From NCBI GenBank assembly GCA_022839045.1, contig JALHDI010000040.1:1-24237 (forward strand): DNA of 24,237 nucleotides, in the 5' to 3' direction. This stretch comes from Sporomusaceae bacterium (GTDB lineage Bacteria; Bacillota_C; Negativicutes; Sporomusales_B; UBA7701). Each line of letters starts with the position of its first letter. The first letter of the stretch is position 1. The position numbers and the translations under genes were made by a program. Below are positions 15,193-22,759 of this stretch, piece after piece. The notes beneath the pieces were generated by a model. The model was not told the origin of the DNA, made no database searches, and saw only the letters and a list, made by a program, of their open reading frames with translations.

Positions 15193-15714
15193 ATGAACAA
15201 CATACCGGAAAAATTGATAGATTTCCGTGTTTATGAGGGCGGGACCAATTTCATCGGCGTTGTCAACGCCGAGCTGCCGAGCCTCGAGGCCATGACGGAA
15301 ACGGTCAGCGGAGCCGGCATAGCCGGAGAATACGACAGCCCCGTGATCGGCCATTATCAGAGCATGACATTGTCGCTTTCCTGGCGTACACCTACCGCCA
15401 AGCTGCTGGCGCTGGCCGCTCCGAAAATCCACCAGTTGGACCTGCGCGGCGCGATTCAGGTTAACGATTCGGCGAACGGCCAGTACCGACCGGTGCCGAT
15501 CAGAGTGGCTGTGAACTGCACTCCCAAAACCACCGCACCAGGGAGTTTTGAGGTCGGGTCGCCTACCGACAGCTCGAACGAGTTCGAGGTGACCTACCTC
15601 AAAATCTGGTATGACGGGGTGGAGATCGTCGAAATCGACAAGCTGAACTACATCTGCAAGATCGACGGGGTGGATTATCTCGCCGCAGTCCGCCAGGCGC
15701 TCGGCGGGCAGTAA
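15193..15714 (+). CDS. Tail tube protein, P2 FII family
   Basis: The 173 residues match P2 FII-type tubes: NNIPEKLIDFRVYEGGTNFIGVVNAELPSLE at the start, the GEYDSPVIGHYQSMTLSLSWRT segment and the C-terminal NSFEVTYLKIWYDGVEIVEIDKLN-like region. P2 FII is 172 residues. It forms the inner tube below the sheath. The GGAAGGAGGAGGAAGG SD is very strong, fitting a major virion component. A hairpin follows six bases after the stop and is shared with the converging reverse-strand gene. Confidence 0.92.
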   Translation: MNNIPEKLIDFRVYEGGTNFIGVVNAELPSLEAMTETVSGAGIAGEYDSPVIGHYQSMTLSLSWRTPTAKLLALAAPKIHQLDLRGAIQVNDSANGQYRPVPIRVAVNCTPKTTAPGSFEVGSPTDSSNEFEVTYLKIWYDGVEIVEIDKLNYICKIDGVDYLAAVRQALGGQ

Positions 15715-15750
15715 ATAAAAACAGGCCGTGCCTTTTGAGGTACGGCCTGT
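15712..15750 (-). terminator. Intrinsic terminator of the reverse-strand gene, possibly bidirectional
   Basis: A 12-bp stem (15721-15732 with 15739-15750, one G-T pair) and a six-base loop are followed on the reverse strand by TTTTTATTTA. It starts 8 bases after the stop of the reverse gene. On the + strand only a weak CCATTCCTTT tract follows, so forward termination after the tube gene should be partial. Confidence 0.8.
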
Positions 15751-15758
15751 CCATTCCT

Positions 15759-15980
15759 TTATGCGTTGTTCGGCGGCGTGATGCGGATGTGGCTCTGGAA
15801 GTAGCCGCAGAATACAATCAGCACCAGACCGCCAACCGTGAAGTACCCTATTTCAGGCGGAAGTCCTACCATTGAGATGATCTGCCCGGCAGTGTAGCCA
15901 GGAATCAACGCGGCCACCAGGCCGAAAGGAATGGATATCGCTAAGACAATAACGCGCAACAATGCGTGAAGAATATCCAT
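15759..15980 (-). CDS. Reverse-strand two-helix membrane protein, probable moron
   Basis: The product, 73 residues from the ATG at 15980, begins MDILHALLRVIVLAISIPFG and has two hydrophobic stretches, about residues 4-25 and 42-60, with a Pro/Gly turn (LIPGY) between; both could span the membrane. The start is chosen because GAGGTGAT lies 5 bases before it; an ATG ten codons upstream lacks an SD and overlaps the promoter. It is the only credible reverse gene in the window and lies between the tube and tail chaperone genes, where P2 has none. Own promoter and terminator let it be expressed in a lysogen while late genes are off. Small membrane proteins of this kind are often involved in superinfection exclusion; that is inference, and no homologue is recognised. 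Confidence 0.75.
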   Translation of the reverse strand: MDILHALLRVIVLAISIPFGLVAALIPGYTAGQIISMVGLPPEIGYFTVGGLVLIVFCGYFQSHIRITPPNNA

Positions 15981-15998
15981 CACTATCACCTCAACCCC

Positions 15999-16027
15999 AG
16001 TATATGTCAAATAAAGTCAGATGACAA
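15999..16027 (-). promoter_or_regulatory. Sigma-70-type promoter of the reverse-strand gene
   Basis: Read on the reverse strand, TTGTCA (16022-16027) and TATACT (15999-16004) are separated by 17 bases; each matches five of six consensus bases. Transcription would begin near 15990, leaving a short leader with GAGGTGAT before the ATG at 15980. The -35 box touches the SD of the forward chaperone gene. Confidence 0.75.
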
Positions 16028-16039
16028 GGAGGAAATAGC

Positions 16040-16354
16040 GTGAAAAAGGAAGGACAGCCCCAGGAAAAAAGTACGCTTATCACCATCCCGTTCCGCAAGC
16101 CGTTTTCGTTTGAGGGGAAGGAGTATACGGAAATCAAGCTCGATCTTGACGCACTGTCCGGCAAAGACGTGATTGACGCGGAAACCGAGGCCCGGTCCCT
16201 GGGAGTGCGCGCCGTTATGCTGGAGTCGTCCAAAGTGTACCAGGCCATCCTTGCGGCGCGCGCAGCCGGCGTTACGGTCGACCTGATCCAGGCCCTGCCG
16301 GCCAAGGAGTTCAGCAGGGTGACGGGCGAGGTGCAGGGTTTTTTACTCGAATAG
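16040..16354 (+). CDS. Tail assembly chaperone, P2 gpE-like, short form
   Basis: GTG 16040, with AAGGAGG 7 bases upstream, starts a 104-residue protein (IPFRKPFSFEGKEYTEIKLDLDALSGKDVIDAE...). The FEGKEYTEIKLDL and ALSGKDVIDAE segments are typical of tail assembly chaperones of the P2 gpE kind. These bind the tape measure protein before tube polymerisation and are absent from the virion. It sits directly before the tape measure gene, as expected. A slippery site nine bases before the stop leads to a longer form. Confidence 0.85.
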   Translation: MKKEGQPQEKSTLITIPFRKPFSFEGKEYTEIKLDLDALSGKDVIDAETEARSLGVRAVMLESSKVYQAILAARAAGVTVDLIQALPAKEFSRVTGEVQGFLLE

Positions 16355-16515
16355 GGCTGGGCGACAGACCGGCGAAGACGGTCCGGGCGCTGGCCCTGCG
16401 GCTGTCCCGGGAGACGCAGGCGCCGGTAACCTACTGGTTAGGTGTGCCTTTCCCTGACGTCTCGGAGTGGGTTGACACCATTATCACTGAGCAGCGAAAG
16501 GGGCGGAAGAAATGA
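16040..16515 (+). CDS. Tail assembly chaperone E+E' fusion made by -1 frameshift
   Basis: Ribosomes slipping back one base at T_TTT_TTA (16339-16345) read through the short-form stop into a 56-codon extension ending at TGA 16513-16515, giving about 158 residues. The extension (RIGLGDRPAKTVRALALRL then ETQAPVTYWLGVPFPDVSEW and VDTIITEQRKGRKK) resembles P2 E' and similar tails with a Trp-Leu and a VSEWVD motif. The extension stop overlaps the tape measure start as ATGA, a sign that it is translated. P2 makes gpE and gpE+E' by a -1 shift; lambda does the same with G and GT. Confidence 0.85.
16339..16345 (+). other. -1 programmed ribosomal frameshift site T_TTT_TTA
   Basis: In the zero frame the codons are GGT TTT TTA, giving the canonical X_XXY_YYZ heptamer. 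The zero-frame stop follows three codons later at 16352. No strong stem is seen at the usual 5-9 base distance downstream, so the signal may depend on the heptamer and nearby context alone. Confidence 0.85.
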
Positions 16516-18710
16516 GCGGCCGCATGTACGAAATCGCGTTCAATATCGCAGCCCGGATGGGCTCGAATTTCAACAAGGCGTTTTCTTCCGCCTCCGATCG
16601 CCTGACGCAGCTCAACACCCGTGTGTCCGGACTCAAGGCGGAAATGAAGGAACTGGACGCGCAGCATCGCACTGGCAAGATTTCCGTTCTGGAATACTCG
16701 GCCGCGTACGAAAAACTGACCGCCCAGATGTACAAGGCCGAGCAGCGGCAGAAAAGCTACGCCAGGGCGTACGCATTGCAGAATAAAGTTGAGCAATCTC
16801 GAAGCGCAGCCAGGATGAACATGATCGGTGCGGCTGAAACAGCCATGACGCTCGCCGTTCCGATCCGCTCCGCCATGCGATTTGAAGATAAAATGGCCGA
16901 TGTGCGTAAAGTTGTTGACTTTGATACGCCGGAACAGTATAAGGAAATGGGAAACGACATATTGCTGCTTTCTCGGCGCATCCCGATGGCGGCGGAAGGG
17001 TTGGCGGCTATCGTAGCGGCAGGTGGGCAGGCTGGTTTTGATAGGGGCGAACTCTTATCGTTTGCAGAAGATGCCGCCAAAATGGGCGTGGCGTTTGATG
17101 TTACCGCTGATGAAGCCGGGCAGATGATGGCCGGCTGGCGATCGGCATTTAAAATGAACCAGGCAGACGTCGTCGTTCTGGCAGACAAAATCAACTATCT
17201 GGGCAACACGACGGCCGCGAGTGCGCCCAAGATTTCCGAAGTTGTAACCCGTATCGGTTCGCTGGGCGAAGTGGCGGGCATAAACGCGGGGCAGATTGCT
17301 GCAATGGGGGCGACGCTGACCGGGATGAACATTCCGTCGGAAATCGCCTCGACAGGTATCAAAAACTTCCTGTTGGCGCTTAATGCGAGCGAAGGCGCGA
17401 CGAATAAGCAGGCAGAGGCTTTTTCTCAGCTCGGGCTCGATGTCGCCGAGATGGCGAAGGTAATGCAAACCGACGCTGAAAAAGGTATTATGACTATCCT
17501 GGAACGACTCAAAGAACTGCCGGAGTATTCTCGGGCCGCTGTAATGACCGACCTGTTCGGCAAGGAATCGCTGGCAGCAATCGCGCCGTTATTAACTCAG
17601 ACCGATGTGTTGCGAGAAAACCTGGCGAAAGTTGCTGATGCAACGAAGTACGCCGGCAGTATGCAAAAAGAGTTCGAGGCCCGATCGGCTACCACAAGCA
17701 ACTCCTTGCAACTTTTAGCAAACAATATGACGGTTTTAGCGGTCACGGTCGGAGATAAACTGTTGCCGCACATCAACAATCTGTCTAAAAGGTTGAGCGG
17801 AGCAGCCGAGTGGGTTGACGCTGTAAGCAAGAAATATCCCGTATTGACCGAATACCTTGTGGTTGGCACTGCCGCCGTTCTAGGCGGAACGGTCGCCCTG
17901 AGCGCCATGGCCTGGGCCGGATGGGCAGTAATCACTCCCTTTGTCAATCTGTATGCGTGGACGAAAAAAATAGAGCTGGCAACTAAACTGAGCACGGCGG
18001 CCCAGTGGGCCTGGAATGTGGCCAGCAAGGCCGGCCGGGCGATGATGGTGGCGTGGACCGCAGCGCAGTGGGCCTGGAACGCGGCTATGACAGCAAACCC
18101 GATCGGCCTGCTCGTCGTTGGCATCGCCGGGCTTGTGGCCGCCGGGTATTACCTGATCAAAAACTGGGATACAGTCAAGGAATGGTGGACGTTGCTATGG
18201 AACGACCCCATGGCGGCGCTGCAGTCGTTCATCGACGGGATTTATAGCCGATTCGGCAAAGCTATCGATTGGCTGGGCGAGAAATGGGCTTGGGTTAAAA
18301 ACCTTTTCACTGGCGGCGCAACCGCCGCTGGGGCGAGTGTCTCCATGAGCTTTCCGGCCTATGCCGCCGGCACGATCGCTACTAAGCCTCATGTCGGCCT
18401 GTTCGCCGAGAAGGGGCCGGAGGCGCTTATCCCGCTCGACGGCAGCCAGCGGGCCTTGTCTTTGTGGGCGACGGCCGGCCGGATGCTGGGCCTGGGCGAC
18501 GGGCCGTCCCTGTTCCAGGATTTCGTCGACAGCCCGTCCGGAAGCAACGGCGATAATTATAGTTTCGTGTTTTCGCCGAGCGTGACGGTGAGCGGGGATG
18601 ATCCGGCGGTCGAGAACAAGGTCCGCCGGGCAATCCGCGAAGAAGCCGAGGACTTCGAAAGACGCATGGAGGCCTGGGTCGAGCAACAGAGGAGGCTGAG
18701 CTATGGCTAA
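16512..18710 (+). CDS. Tail tape measure protein, TP901 core type
   Basis: The 732-residue protein sets tail length and occupies the tube lumen. The N-terminal part (1-95) is helical and coiled-coil-like. Residues about 115-330 hold the TP901 core (RFEDKMADVRKVVD, GGQAGFDRGELLSFAEDAAKMGVAFD, GWRSAFKMN and MGATLTGMNIPSEIASTGIKNFL). Hydrophobic segments lie near 449-479 and 529-550 (NPIGLLVVGIAGLVAAGYYLI), probably used to cross the inner membrane. The C-terminus has KPHVGLFAEKGPEALIPLDGS, a common tape measure ending. A 21-residue repeat unit (TAAQWAWN) occurs twice near 497-525. By the usual relation of about 1.5 angstrom per residue the tail would be near 110 nm. Start overlaps the chaperone extension. 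Confidence 0.93.
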   Translation: MSGRMYEIAFNIAARMGSNFNKAFSSASDRLTQLNTRVSGLKAEMKELDAQHRTGKISVLEYSAAYEKLTAQMYKAEQRQKSYARAYALQNKVEQSRSAARMNMIGAAETAMTLAVPIRSAMRFEDKMADVRKVVDFDTPEQYKEMGNDILLLSRRIPMAAEGLAAIVAAGGQAGFDRGELLSFAEDAAKMGVAFDVTADEAGQMMAGWRSAFKMNQADVVVLADKINYLGNTTAASAPKISEVVTRIGSLGEVAGINAGQIAAMGATLTGMNIPSEIASTGIKNFLLALNASEGATNKQAEAFSQLGLDVAEMAKVMQTDAEKGIMTILERLKELPEYSRAAVMTDLFGKESLAAIAPLLTQTDVLRENLAKVADATKYAGSMQKEFEARSATTSNSLQLLANNMTVLAVTVGDKLLPHINNLSKRLSGAAEWVDAVSKKYPVLTEYLVVGTAAVLGGTVALSAMAWAGWAVITPFVNLYAWTKKIELATKLSTAAQWAWNVASKAGRAMMVAWTAAQWAWNAAMTANPIGLLVVGIAGLVAAGYYLIKNWDTVKEWWTLLWNDPMAALQSFIDGIYSRFGKAIDWLGEKWAWVKNLFTGGATAAGASVSMSFPAYAAGTIATKPHVGLFAEKGPEALIPLDGSQRALSLWATAGRMLGLGDGPSLFQDFVDSPSGSNGDNYSFVFSPSVTVSGDDPAVENKVRRAIREEAEDFERRMEAWVEQQRRLSYG

Positions 18711-18918
18711 AACATACGTGACGGCCTTGGGGGATACCTGGGACATTATCGCCTACAAAATGTATGGCAACGAGCGTCAAATGTCGGCGCTGATCGCGGC
18801 CAATCCAGAGCATCGGGAGACGGTGATCTTCCCTGCCGACGTAGTCTTGGCCGTCCCCACGCTGCCGACAACGGTTATACCCGTCAGCGTGCCGCCGTGG
18901 AAACGGGGGCTTGACTGA
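18703..18918 (+). CDS. Tail protein X, LysM-like, P2 gpX
   Basis: The 71 residues (YVTALGDTWDIIAYKMYGNERQMSALIAANP) form a single LysM-like unit with the GDTWDIIAYKMYG pattern of the P2 gpX family. gpX is a small, essential P2 tail protein; in related systems a LysM unit links the tube end to the baseplate hub. The gene overlaps the tape measure stop by 8 bp and the D gene by one base, so all three are coupled. Confidence 0.9.
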   Translation: MAKTYVTALGDTWDIIAYKMYGNERQMSALIAANPEHRETVIFPADVVLAVPTLPTTVIPVSVPPWKRGLD

Positions 18919-20006
18919 TGGAAGCCCGACGCGTGGAAGTTGCATTGACTTACAACCATGTGTCAGTGGACGAAGACATCGCCCGGTTTCTGTTGTCCCT
19001 AACCTACACCGACCATTCAAGCGGCCAGGCGGACGACCTGCAGATCACTCTGGAAGACCGCGAACAGATTTGGGCGCGGGATTGGGTGCCGGAGAAGGGG
19101 GATGTCATCGCCGCTAAGATTACGGCTGTTGGCTTCAGCGGCGAAGGCAGCCGCGAAACGCTGGACTGTGGCTTCTTCGAGGTCGATGACTTCGAGGTGT
19201 CTGGTCCTCCCAGCGTCGTGACCATCAAAGCGGTGTCTGCCGCTGTATCCAGCGCCCTGCGAGGCGAGGAAAGCACGCGGGCCTGGGAAAACATCCGTCT
19301 CAAGGATATCGCCCGGGACATGGCCAACACGGCCGAAATGGGCCTGCAGTATCTGGCCGCGTACAACCCGTTTTACCAGCGCCGGGATCAGACCGAACAG
19401 TCTGACCTGGCGTTTTTGCTCGATTGCTGCGAGCGCGCCGGACTGGCGCTGAAAATCACCAACGACAACATCGTCATATTCGACGAAGAAGAGATGGAAG
19501 CCCGGGATCCGGTAATGACCATTGAAAAAGGGAAGAACAACGTCCTCCGGTATAAGTTCAATAGTCGTAGCCGCGATATTTATCGGGCCTGCGAGATCCG
19601 CTACAAGGATCCGACGACCGGCCAAATCTTCCGGCACATCTACGAGCCGCCCGACGCTCCCGAGACTGGCCAGTTACTTAAAATCAACGAACGGGTGGAG
19701 GACGCCGAAGAAGGAAAAATCCTGGCTATGAAGCGCTTGCGGGAGAAAAACCTGAAGGAAAACATGGCCAGCTTGACCATGATCGGCGACGTCCGCCTGG
19801 TGGCCGGTGTGACGGTCATGGTCAAGGGATTTGGAACGTTCGACGGCAAATACTACGTCACTCGCGCCCAGCACTCCTTAAACGGCTACACCGTCAGCAT
19901 CGACATTCACAAAACCATGAAATATGCCCTGAACGAAGCCAAGACCATCGTTGTCGAGAAAAAGTCCCGGAAGCGGACACGGAGGCGTAAGTGGCATGCG
20001 AAGTAA
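18918..20006 (+). CDS. Baseplate hub protein, P2 gpD (late control D) family
   Basis: This 362-residue protein is of the gpD/gp27-type hub family despite the old name late control D. Features include ARRVEVALTYNHVSVDEDIARFLLSLTYTDHSSGQADDLQITLEDRE (N-terminal barrel), ARDWVPEKGDVI, CGFFEVDDFEVSGPPSVVTIKAVSA, the ERAGLALKITNDNIVIFDE part and YYVTRAQHSLNGYTVSIDI at the end; the family length is near 390. It forms the trimeric ring joining tube to spike. The C-terminus is very basic (VEKKSRKRTRRRKWHAK), which is unusual for a hub end and may bind DNA or the tape measure. Confidence 0.9.
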   Translation: MEARRVEVALTYNHVSVDEDIARFLLSLTYTDHSSGQADDLQITLEDREQIWARDWVPEKGDVIAAKITAVGFSGEGSRETLDCGFFEVDDFEVSGPPSVVTIKAVSAAVSSALRGEESTRAWENIRLKDIARDMANTAEMGLQYLAAYNPFYQRRDQTEQSDLAFLLDCCERAGLALKITNDNIVIFDEEEMEARDPVMTIEKGKNNVLRYKFNSRSRDIYRACEIRYKDPTTGQIFRHIYEPPDAPETGQLLKINERVEDAEEGKILAMKRLREKNLKENMASLTMIGDVRLVAGVTVMVKGFGTFDGKYYVTRAQHSLNGYTVSIDIHKTMKYALNEAKTIVVEKKSRKRTRRRKWHAK

Positions 20007-20472
20007 AACGATCAGGTACGGCGTCGTTTCGGCGGTGGCCCCGAACACTCATACCGTGAGGGTGCTCTTCGAGGACGAAGACACCATGGTGAGCGACTGG
20101 CTGCCGGTAGTGGTGCCCTGCGCCAGTAAAAATAAGTATTGCGCCCTGCCTGACGTGGGCGATCGGGTGGCCTGCGCATTTTTGGATAATGGCGTAACGG
20201 CGGGTTTTGTTCTCGGCTCGGTCTACAGCCAGGCCAACCCGCCGCCCCATAGTAACGGCGATATGCACAGCGTTGAATTCGGAGACGGCACCACAGTCTC
20301 CTACGATCGCAGCACCCACACGCTTACGATAGACGCGCAAGGCCCGGTCAACATCATCGCCGCCGGCAACGTCAACGTGACCGGCGACGTGATCGCTGAC
20401 GGAATCAGTCTGAAAACGCATATCCATCCAGAGAATGACGGCGGCGGGCCTACCGGTCCGCCTGTTGGTTAG
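19996..20472 (+). CDS. Baseplate spike protein, P2 gpV family
   Basis: Read from ATG 19996 (SD GGAGGCG, overlap of 11 bp with gpD) the 158 residues have an OB-fold start (IRYGVVSAVAPNTHTVRVLFEDEDTMVSDWLPVVVP, then LPDVGDRVACAFLDNGVTAGFVLGSVYS), a short beta-helix (GDGTTVSYDRSTHTLTIDAQGPVNIIAAGNVNVTGDV) and the ending HIHPEN. In P2 gpV a His-x-His motif binds iron at the tip of the membrane-piercing spike; HIH is in the same place here. A longer version from 19951 would lack an SD and lie inside gpD. Confidence 0.92.
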   Translation: MRSKTIRYGVVSAVAPNTHTVRVLFEDEDTMVSDWLPVVVPCASKNKYCALPDVGDRVACAFLDNGVTAGFVLGSVYSQANPPPHSNGDMHSVEFGDGTTVSYDRSTHTLTIDAQGPVNIIAAGNVNVTGDVIADGISLKTHIHPENDGGGPTGPPVG

Positions 20473-20483
20473 GAGGGGGAGGC

Positions 20484-20798
20484 TTGGAAATAGAACTTAC
20501 TATGACCGCGCCCGCGGCCGTCAACTTTGCGCCGGCCACGACTGAGGAAGAGATCCTGCAGAACGTCCGGACCATCCTGGCGACGCCGGTCTATTCCGTT
20601 CCGCTCGACAGAGCTTTTGGGGTGAATGCAGAGTTGCTGGATCTGCCGATGCCGGTTTCCCGCGCCAAACTGACCGCCGAAATCGTAGCGGCTATCCGGA
20701 AATTCGAGCCTCGGGTGGAGGTGGTGAAAGTGAGTTTTGCCGGCGACGCCATTGCCGGCCGGCTGCAGCCCACTGTCCGCCTGCGCCTGAAGGGGTGA
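20484..20798 (+). CDS. Baseplate wedge protein, P2 gpW / T4 gp25-like
   Basis: A TTG at 20484 with AGGAGG 7 bases upstream starts a 104-residue protein; the next ATG at 20502 is only six codons on. The product has the GPW_gp25 layout, with ATTEEEILQNVRTILATPVYSVPLDRAFGVN in the middle and the EFPRVEV-like IRKFEPRVEVVKV, matching the EPR motif of this family. It belongs to the wedge inner ring where it contacts the sheath. It follows V as in P2. Confidence 0.9.
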   Translation: MEIELTMTAPAAVNFAPATTEEEILQNVRTILATPVYSVPLDRAFGVNAELLDLPMPVSRAKLTAEIVAAIRKFEPRVEVVKVSFAGDAIAGRLQPTVRLRLKG

Positions 20799-20802
20799 GA
20801 TT

Positions 20803-21642
20803 ATGAGTATCGGCACGTTCGGCCCGATAACATTTGAAGTGTCGGCCGAGAAGACTCGGACCTTCGAGGACTTCAGCCGCAAAACGTCGGCCAGGTTCGA
20901 GCAGCACGACATCATCGGCCAGAAAGCAAAATTGGAATTCATCTCGCCCGGCCTGGACGAAATTTCGTTCCAGGTCGTTTTTTCGGCGTTCCACGGACTG
21001 AATCCGCTGAACGAGGTAAAGCAGCTCCGGGAAATCGTGCAAAAAGGCGAGTATCATCCGCTGATTATCGGGGGCGCGACCGTGGGGGATTTCGTCATCG
21101 AGAACATCAGCGAAGCCTGGCGGCATATTGACAATAAGGGAAGCGTTACCTATATCGCGGTAAACGTCGACTTGAAAGAATATTACGTCGAGCCAGATTC
21201 AAAAGCAAAGGTGCCCGCAACAGCGGTGACAGCGGCGGAGGAGGCGGCCAAAACCGAACAGGTTGCGGCTGCCGTCAAGACCCAGGCGGAACAAGCGGGA
21301 ATGTCACTGCAGAATCTGAGCGACCTGGCGGCCATGGCCGGCAACGTCGTGCGCGATCCGGCCCTGGCCATTACCGGCCTCGAGTCTATTTTGTCGGCCA
21401 CGCAGGCCCTGCAGGGCGGCACCATACCCGCTGCAGCCACCGCCAGCTACGGCCGATTGGGTTTGGATGTTGCCAACCTGGTGATAAACTCCCGCAGAGC
21501 TCCCATGGACACGGCAATAACGGTACTGGAAACCATCGGTATCAATACCGAGAGAGACAAGCCGTCCATAGCAAAGGCCATTTACGGTGCCAGGGGCGCC
21601 GGCACGGTGTTGCTGATGGCGCAGCGGATGAAGGAGGGATAG
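20803..21642 (+). CDS. Tail protein U, P2 gpU-like, with long C-terminal extension
   Basis: Residues 1-130 match P2 gpU-type proteins (IGTFGPITFEVSAEKTRTFEDFSRKTSARFEQHDIIGQKAKLEFI, LNPLNEVKQLREIVQKGEYHPLIIGG and KGSVTYIAVNVDLKEYYVEP). The total of 279 residues is much longer than P2 gpU (159). The added C-terminal part is Ala-rich and helical (AATAVTAAEEAAKTEQVAAAVKTQAEQAG), possibly a coiled coil followed by a small domain. It lies between W and J, whereas in P2 it is between T and D, so the gene order is rearranged. The likely place is baseplate or tail tip. Confidence 0.8.
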   Translation: MSIGTFGPITFEVSAEKTRTFEDFSRKTSARFEQHDIIGQKAKLEFISPGLDEISFQVVFSAFHGLNPLNEVKQLREIVQKGEYHPLIIGGATVGDFVIENISEAWRHIDNKGSVTYIAVNVDLKEYYVEPDSKAKVPATAVTAAEEAAKTEQVAAAVKTQAEQAGMSLQNLSDLAAMAGNVVRDPALAITGLESILSATQALQGGTIPAAATASYGRLGLDVANLVINSRRAPMDTAITVLETIGINTERDKPSIAKAIYGARGAGTVLLMAQRMKEG

Positions 21643-21643
21643 C

Positions 21644-22759
21644 ATGATTGCCAATCTGCCGTCAATCAGTTTTGTCGATACCGATGCCGCTAACATTGAA
21701 GCGTCGGTTATCACGATGTACGAAGCTATTGCCGGCCGGACCCTCGCCCAGGGCGACCCGATCCGGCTGTTTCTGCAGGCAGTGGCCGCCATCATCATCC
21801 AACAGCGGGTGCTGATCGACTATTCGGCAAAGCAGAACCTGCTGGCTTATGCCGAAGAGGACAAGCTTGACCACCTGGGCGTTCTGGTCGGTGTGACCAG
21901 GTTGGAAGCGGCTGCGGCGACGACTACCATCCGGTTTAACCTTTCGGCCGCGCAGTCCCAGGTGGTGACCATTCCGGCCGGCATCCGCGGAGCGACGGCC
22001 AGCGGCGTATTGTTCCAGGTATCAAACCCTATAAATATCCCGCCCGGCGAACTATACGGGGATGCGTCCGCAACGTGCCTGGTTGCCGGAGACGTTGGCA
22101 ACGGCTATGTGCCTGGCCAGATTAACCAGTTGGTCGATCCACTGCCCTGGGTGCAGTCTATCGCCAACATCACCGAGAGCGAGGGCGGCGCTGAACGCGA
22201 AAAAGATGACCATTACCGTGAGCGTATCCGGCTAGCGCCGGAGTCTTTTTCGACGGCCGGCCCGGATGGTGCATATCTATTTTGGGCCAAGTCAGCCTCG
22301 CAGACGATCGTGGATGTGTCGGTGCACAGTCCGGATCCCGGAGAGGTGGAGCTGCGCCCGCTGCTGACAGGCGGGGAGATCCCGGGAACGGAAATCCTGG
22401 ACGCGGTGGAAGCCGCCGTCAACGACAAAACGGTGCGGCCGCTGACCGATCTGGTATCGGTGCTGGCACCCGAGGTCGTGAATTACGATGTGGAGATGGT
22501 ATATTACATCCACAAAGACAAGGCCACGCAGAGCCAGGCTATCCAACAGGCGGTCGACCAGGCGGTGGCCGATTATGTGCTCTGGCAAAAATCCAAGTTG
22601 GGTCGTGACGTCAATCCGTCGGAGCTGATCTGGCGAGTGCGGGCTGCCGGCGCCGACCGGGTGGAAGTGACGCTGCCGGTATTCGCGGAGATGGAGGTCT
22701 ACCAGGTGGCGGTGGCCGAAAACGTCACCGCGAATTATGGAGGGCTGACCGATGGTTGA
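21644..22759 (+). CDS. Baseplate wedge protein, P2 gpJ family (baseplate J-like)
   Basis: The 371-residue protein matches baseplate J-like proteins: DYSAKQNLLAYAEEDKLDHLGVLVGVTRL (50-80), TTIRFNLSAAQSQVVTIPAGIRGATASGVLFQV, EREKDDHYRERIRLAPESFSTAGPDGAYLFWAKSASQTIVDVSVHSP and the C-terminal VNPSELIWRVRAAGADRVEVTLP. With W and I it builds the wedge ring around the hub. It starts two bases after U, with GGAGGGAT as its SD, and overlaps I by 8 bp. Confidence 0.93.
   Translation: MIANLPSISFVDTDAANIEASVITMYEAIAGRTLAQGDPIRLFLQAVAAIIIQQRVLIDYSAKQNLLAYAEEDKLDHLGVLVGVTRLEAAAATTTIRFNLSAAQSQVVTIPAGIRGATASGVLFQVSNPINIPPGELYGDASATCLVAGDVGNGYVPGQINQLVDPLPWVQSIANITESEGGAEREKDDHYRERIRLAPESFSTAGPDGAYLFWAKSASQTIVDVSVHSPDPGEVELRPLLTGGEIPGTEILDAVEAAVNDKTVRPLTDLVSVLAPEVVNYDVEMVYYIHKDKATQSQAIQQAVDQAVADYVLWQKSKLGRDVNPSELIWRVRAAGADRVEVTLPVFAEMEVYQVAVAENVTANYGGLTDG

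Noticed and set aside
13816..15432. 538-codon open frame on the reverse strand opposite the sheath gene
   Set aside because: It crosses two well-supported + genes, has a composition of a codon shadow in G+C-rich DNA (many Arg, Val, Asp, His) and no domain or SD.
16382..16412. Stem TCCGGG/CCCGG as a stimulator of the frameshift
   Set aside because: Only five pairs and about 37 bases from the slippery site, too far for the usual mechanism.
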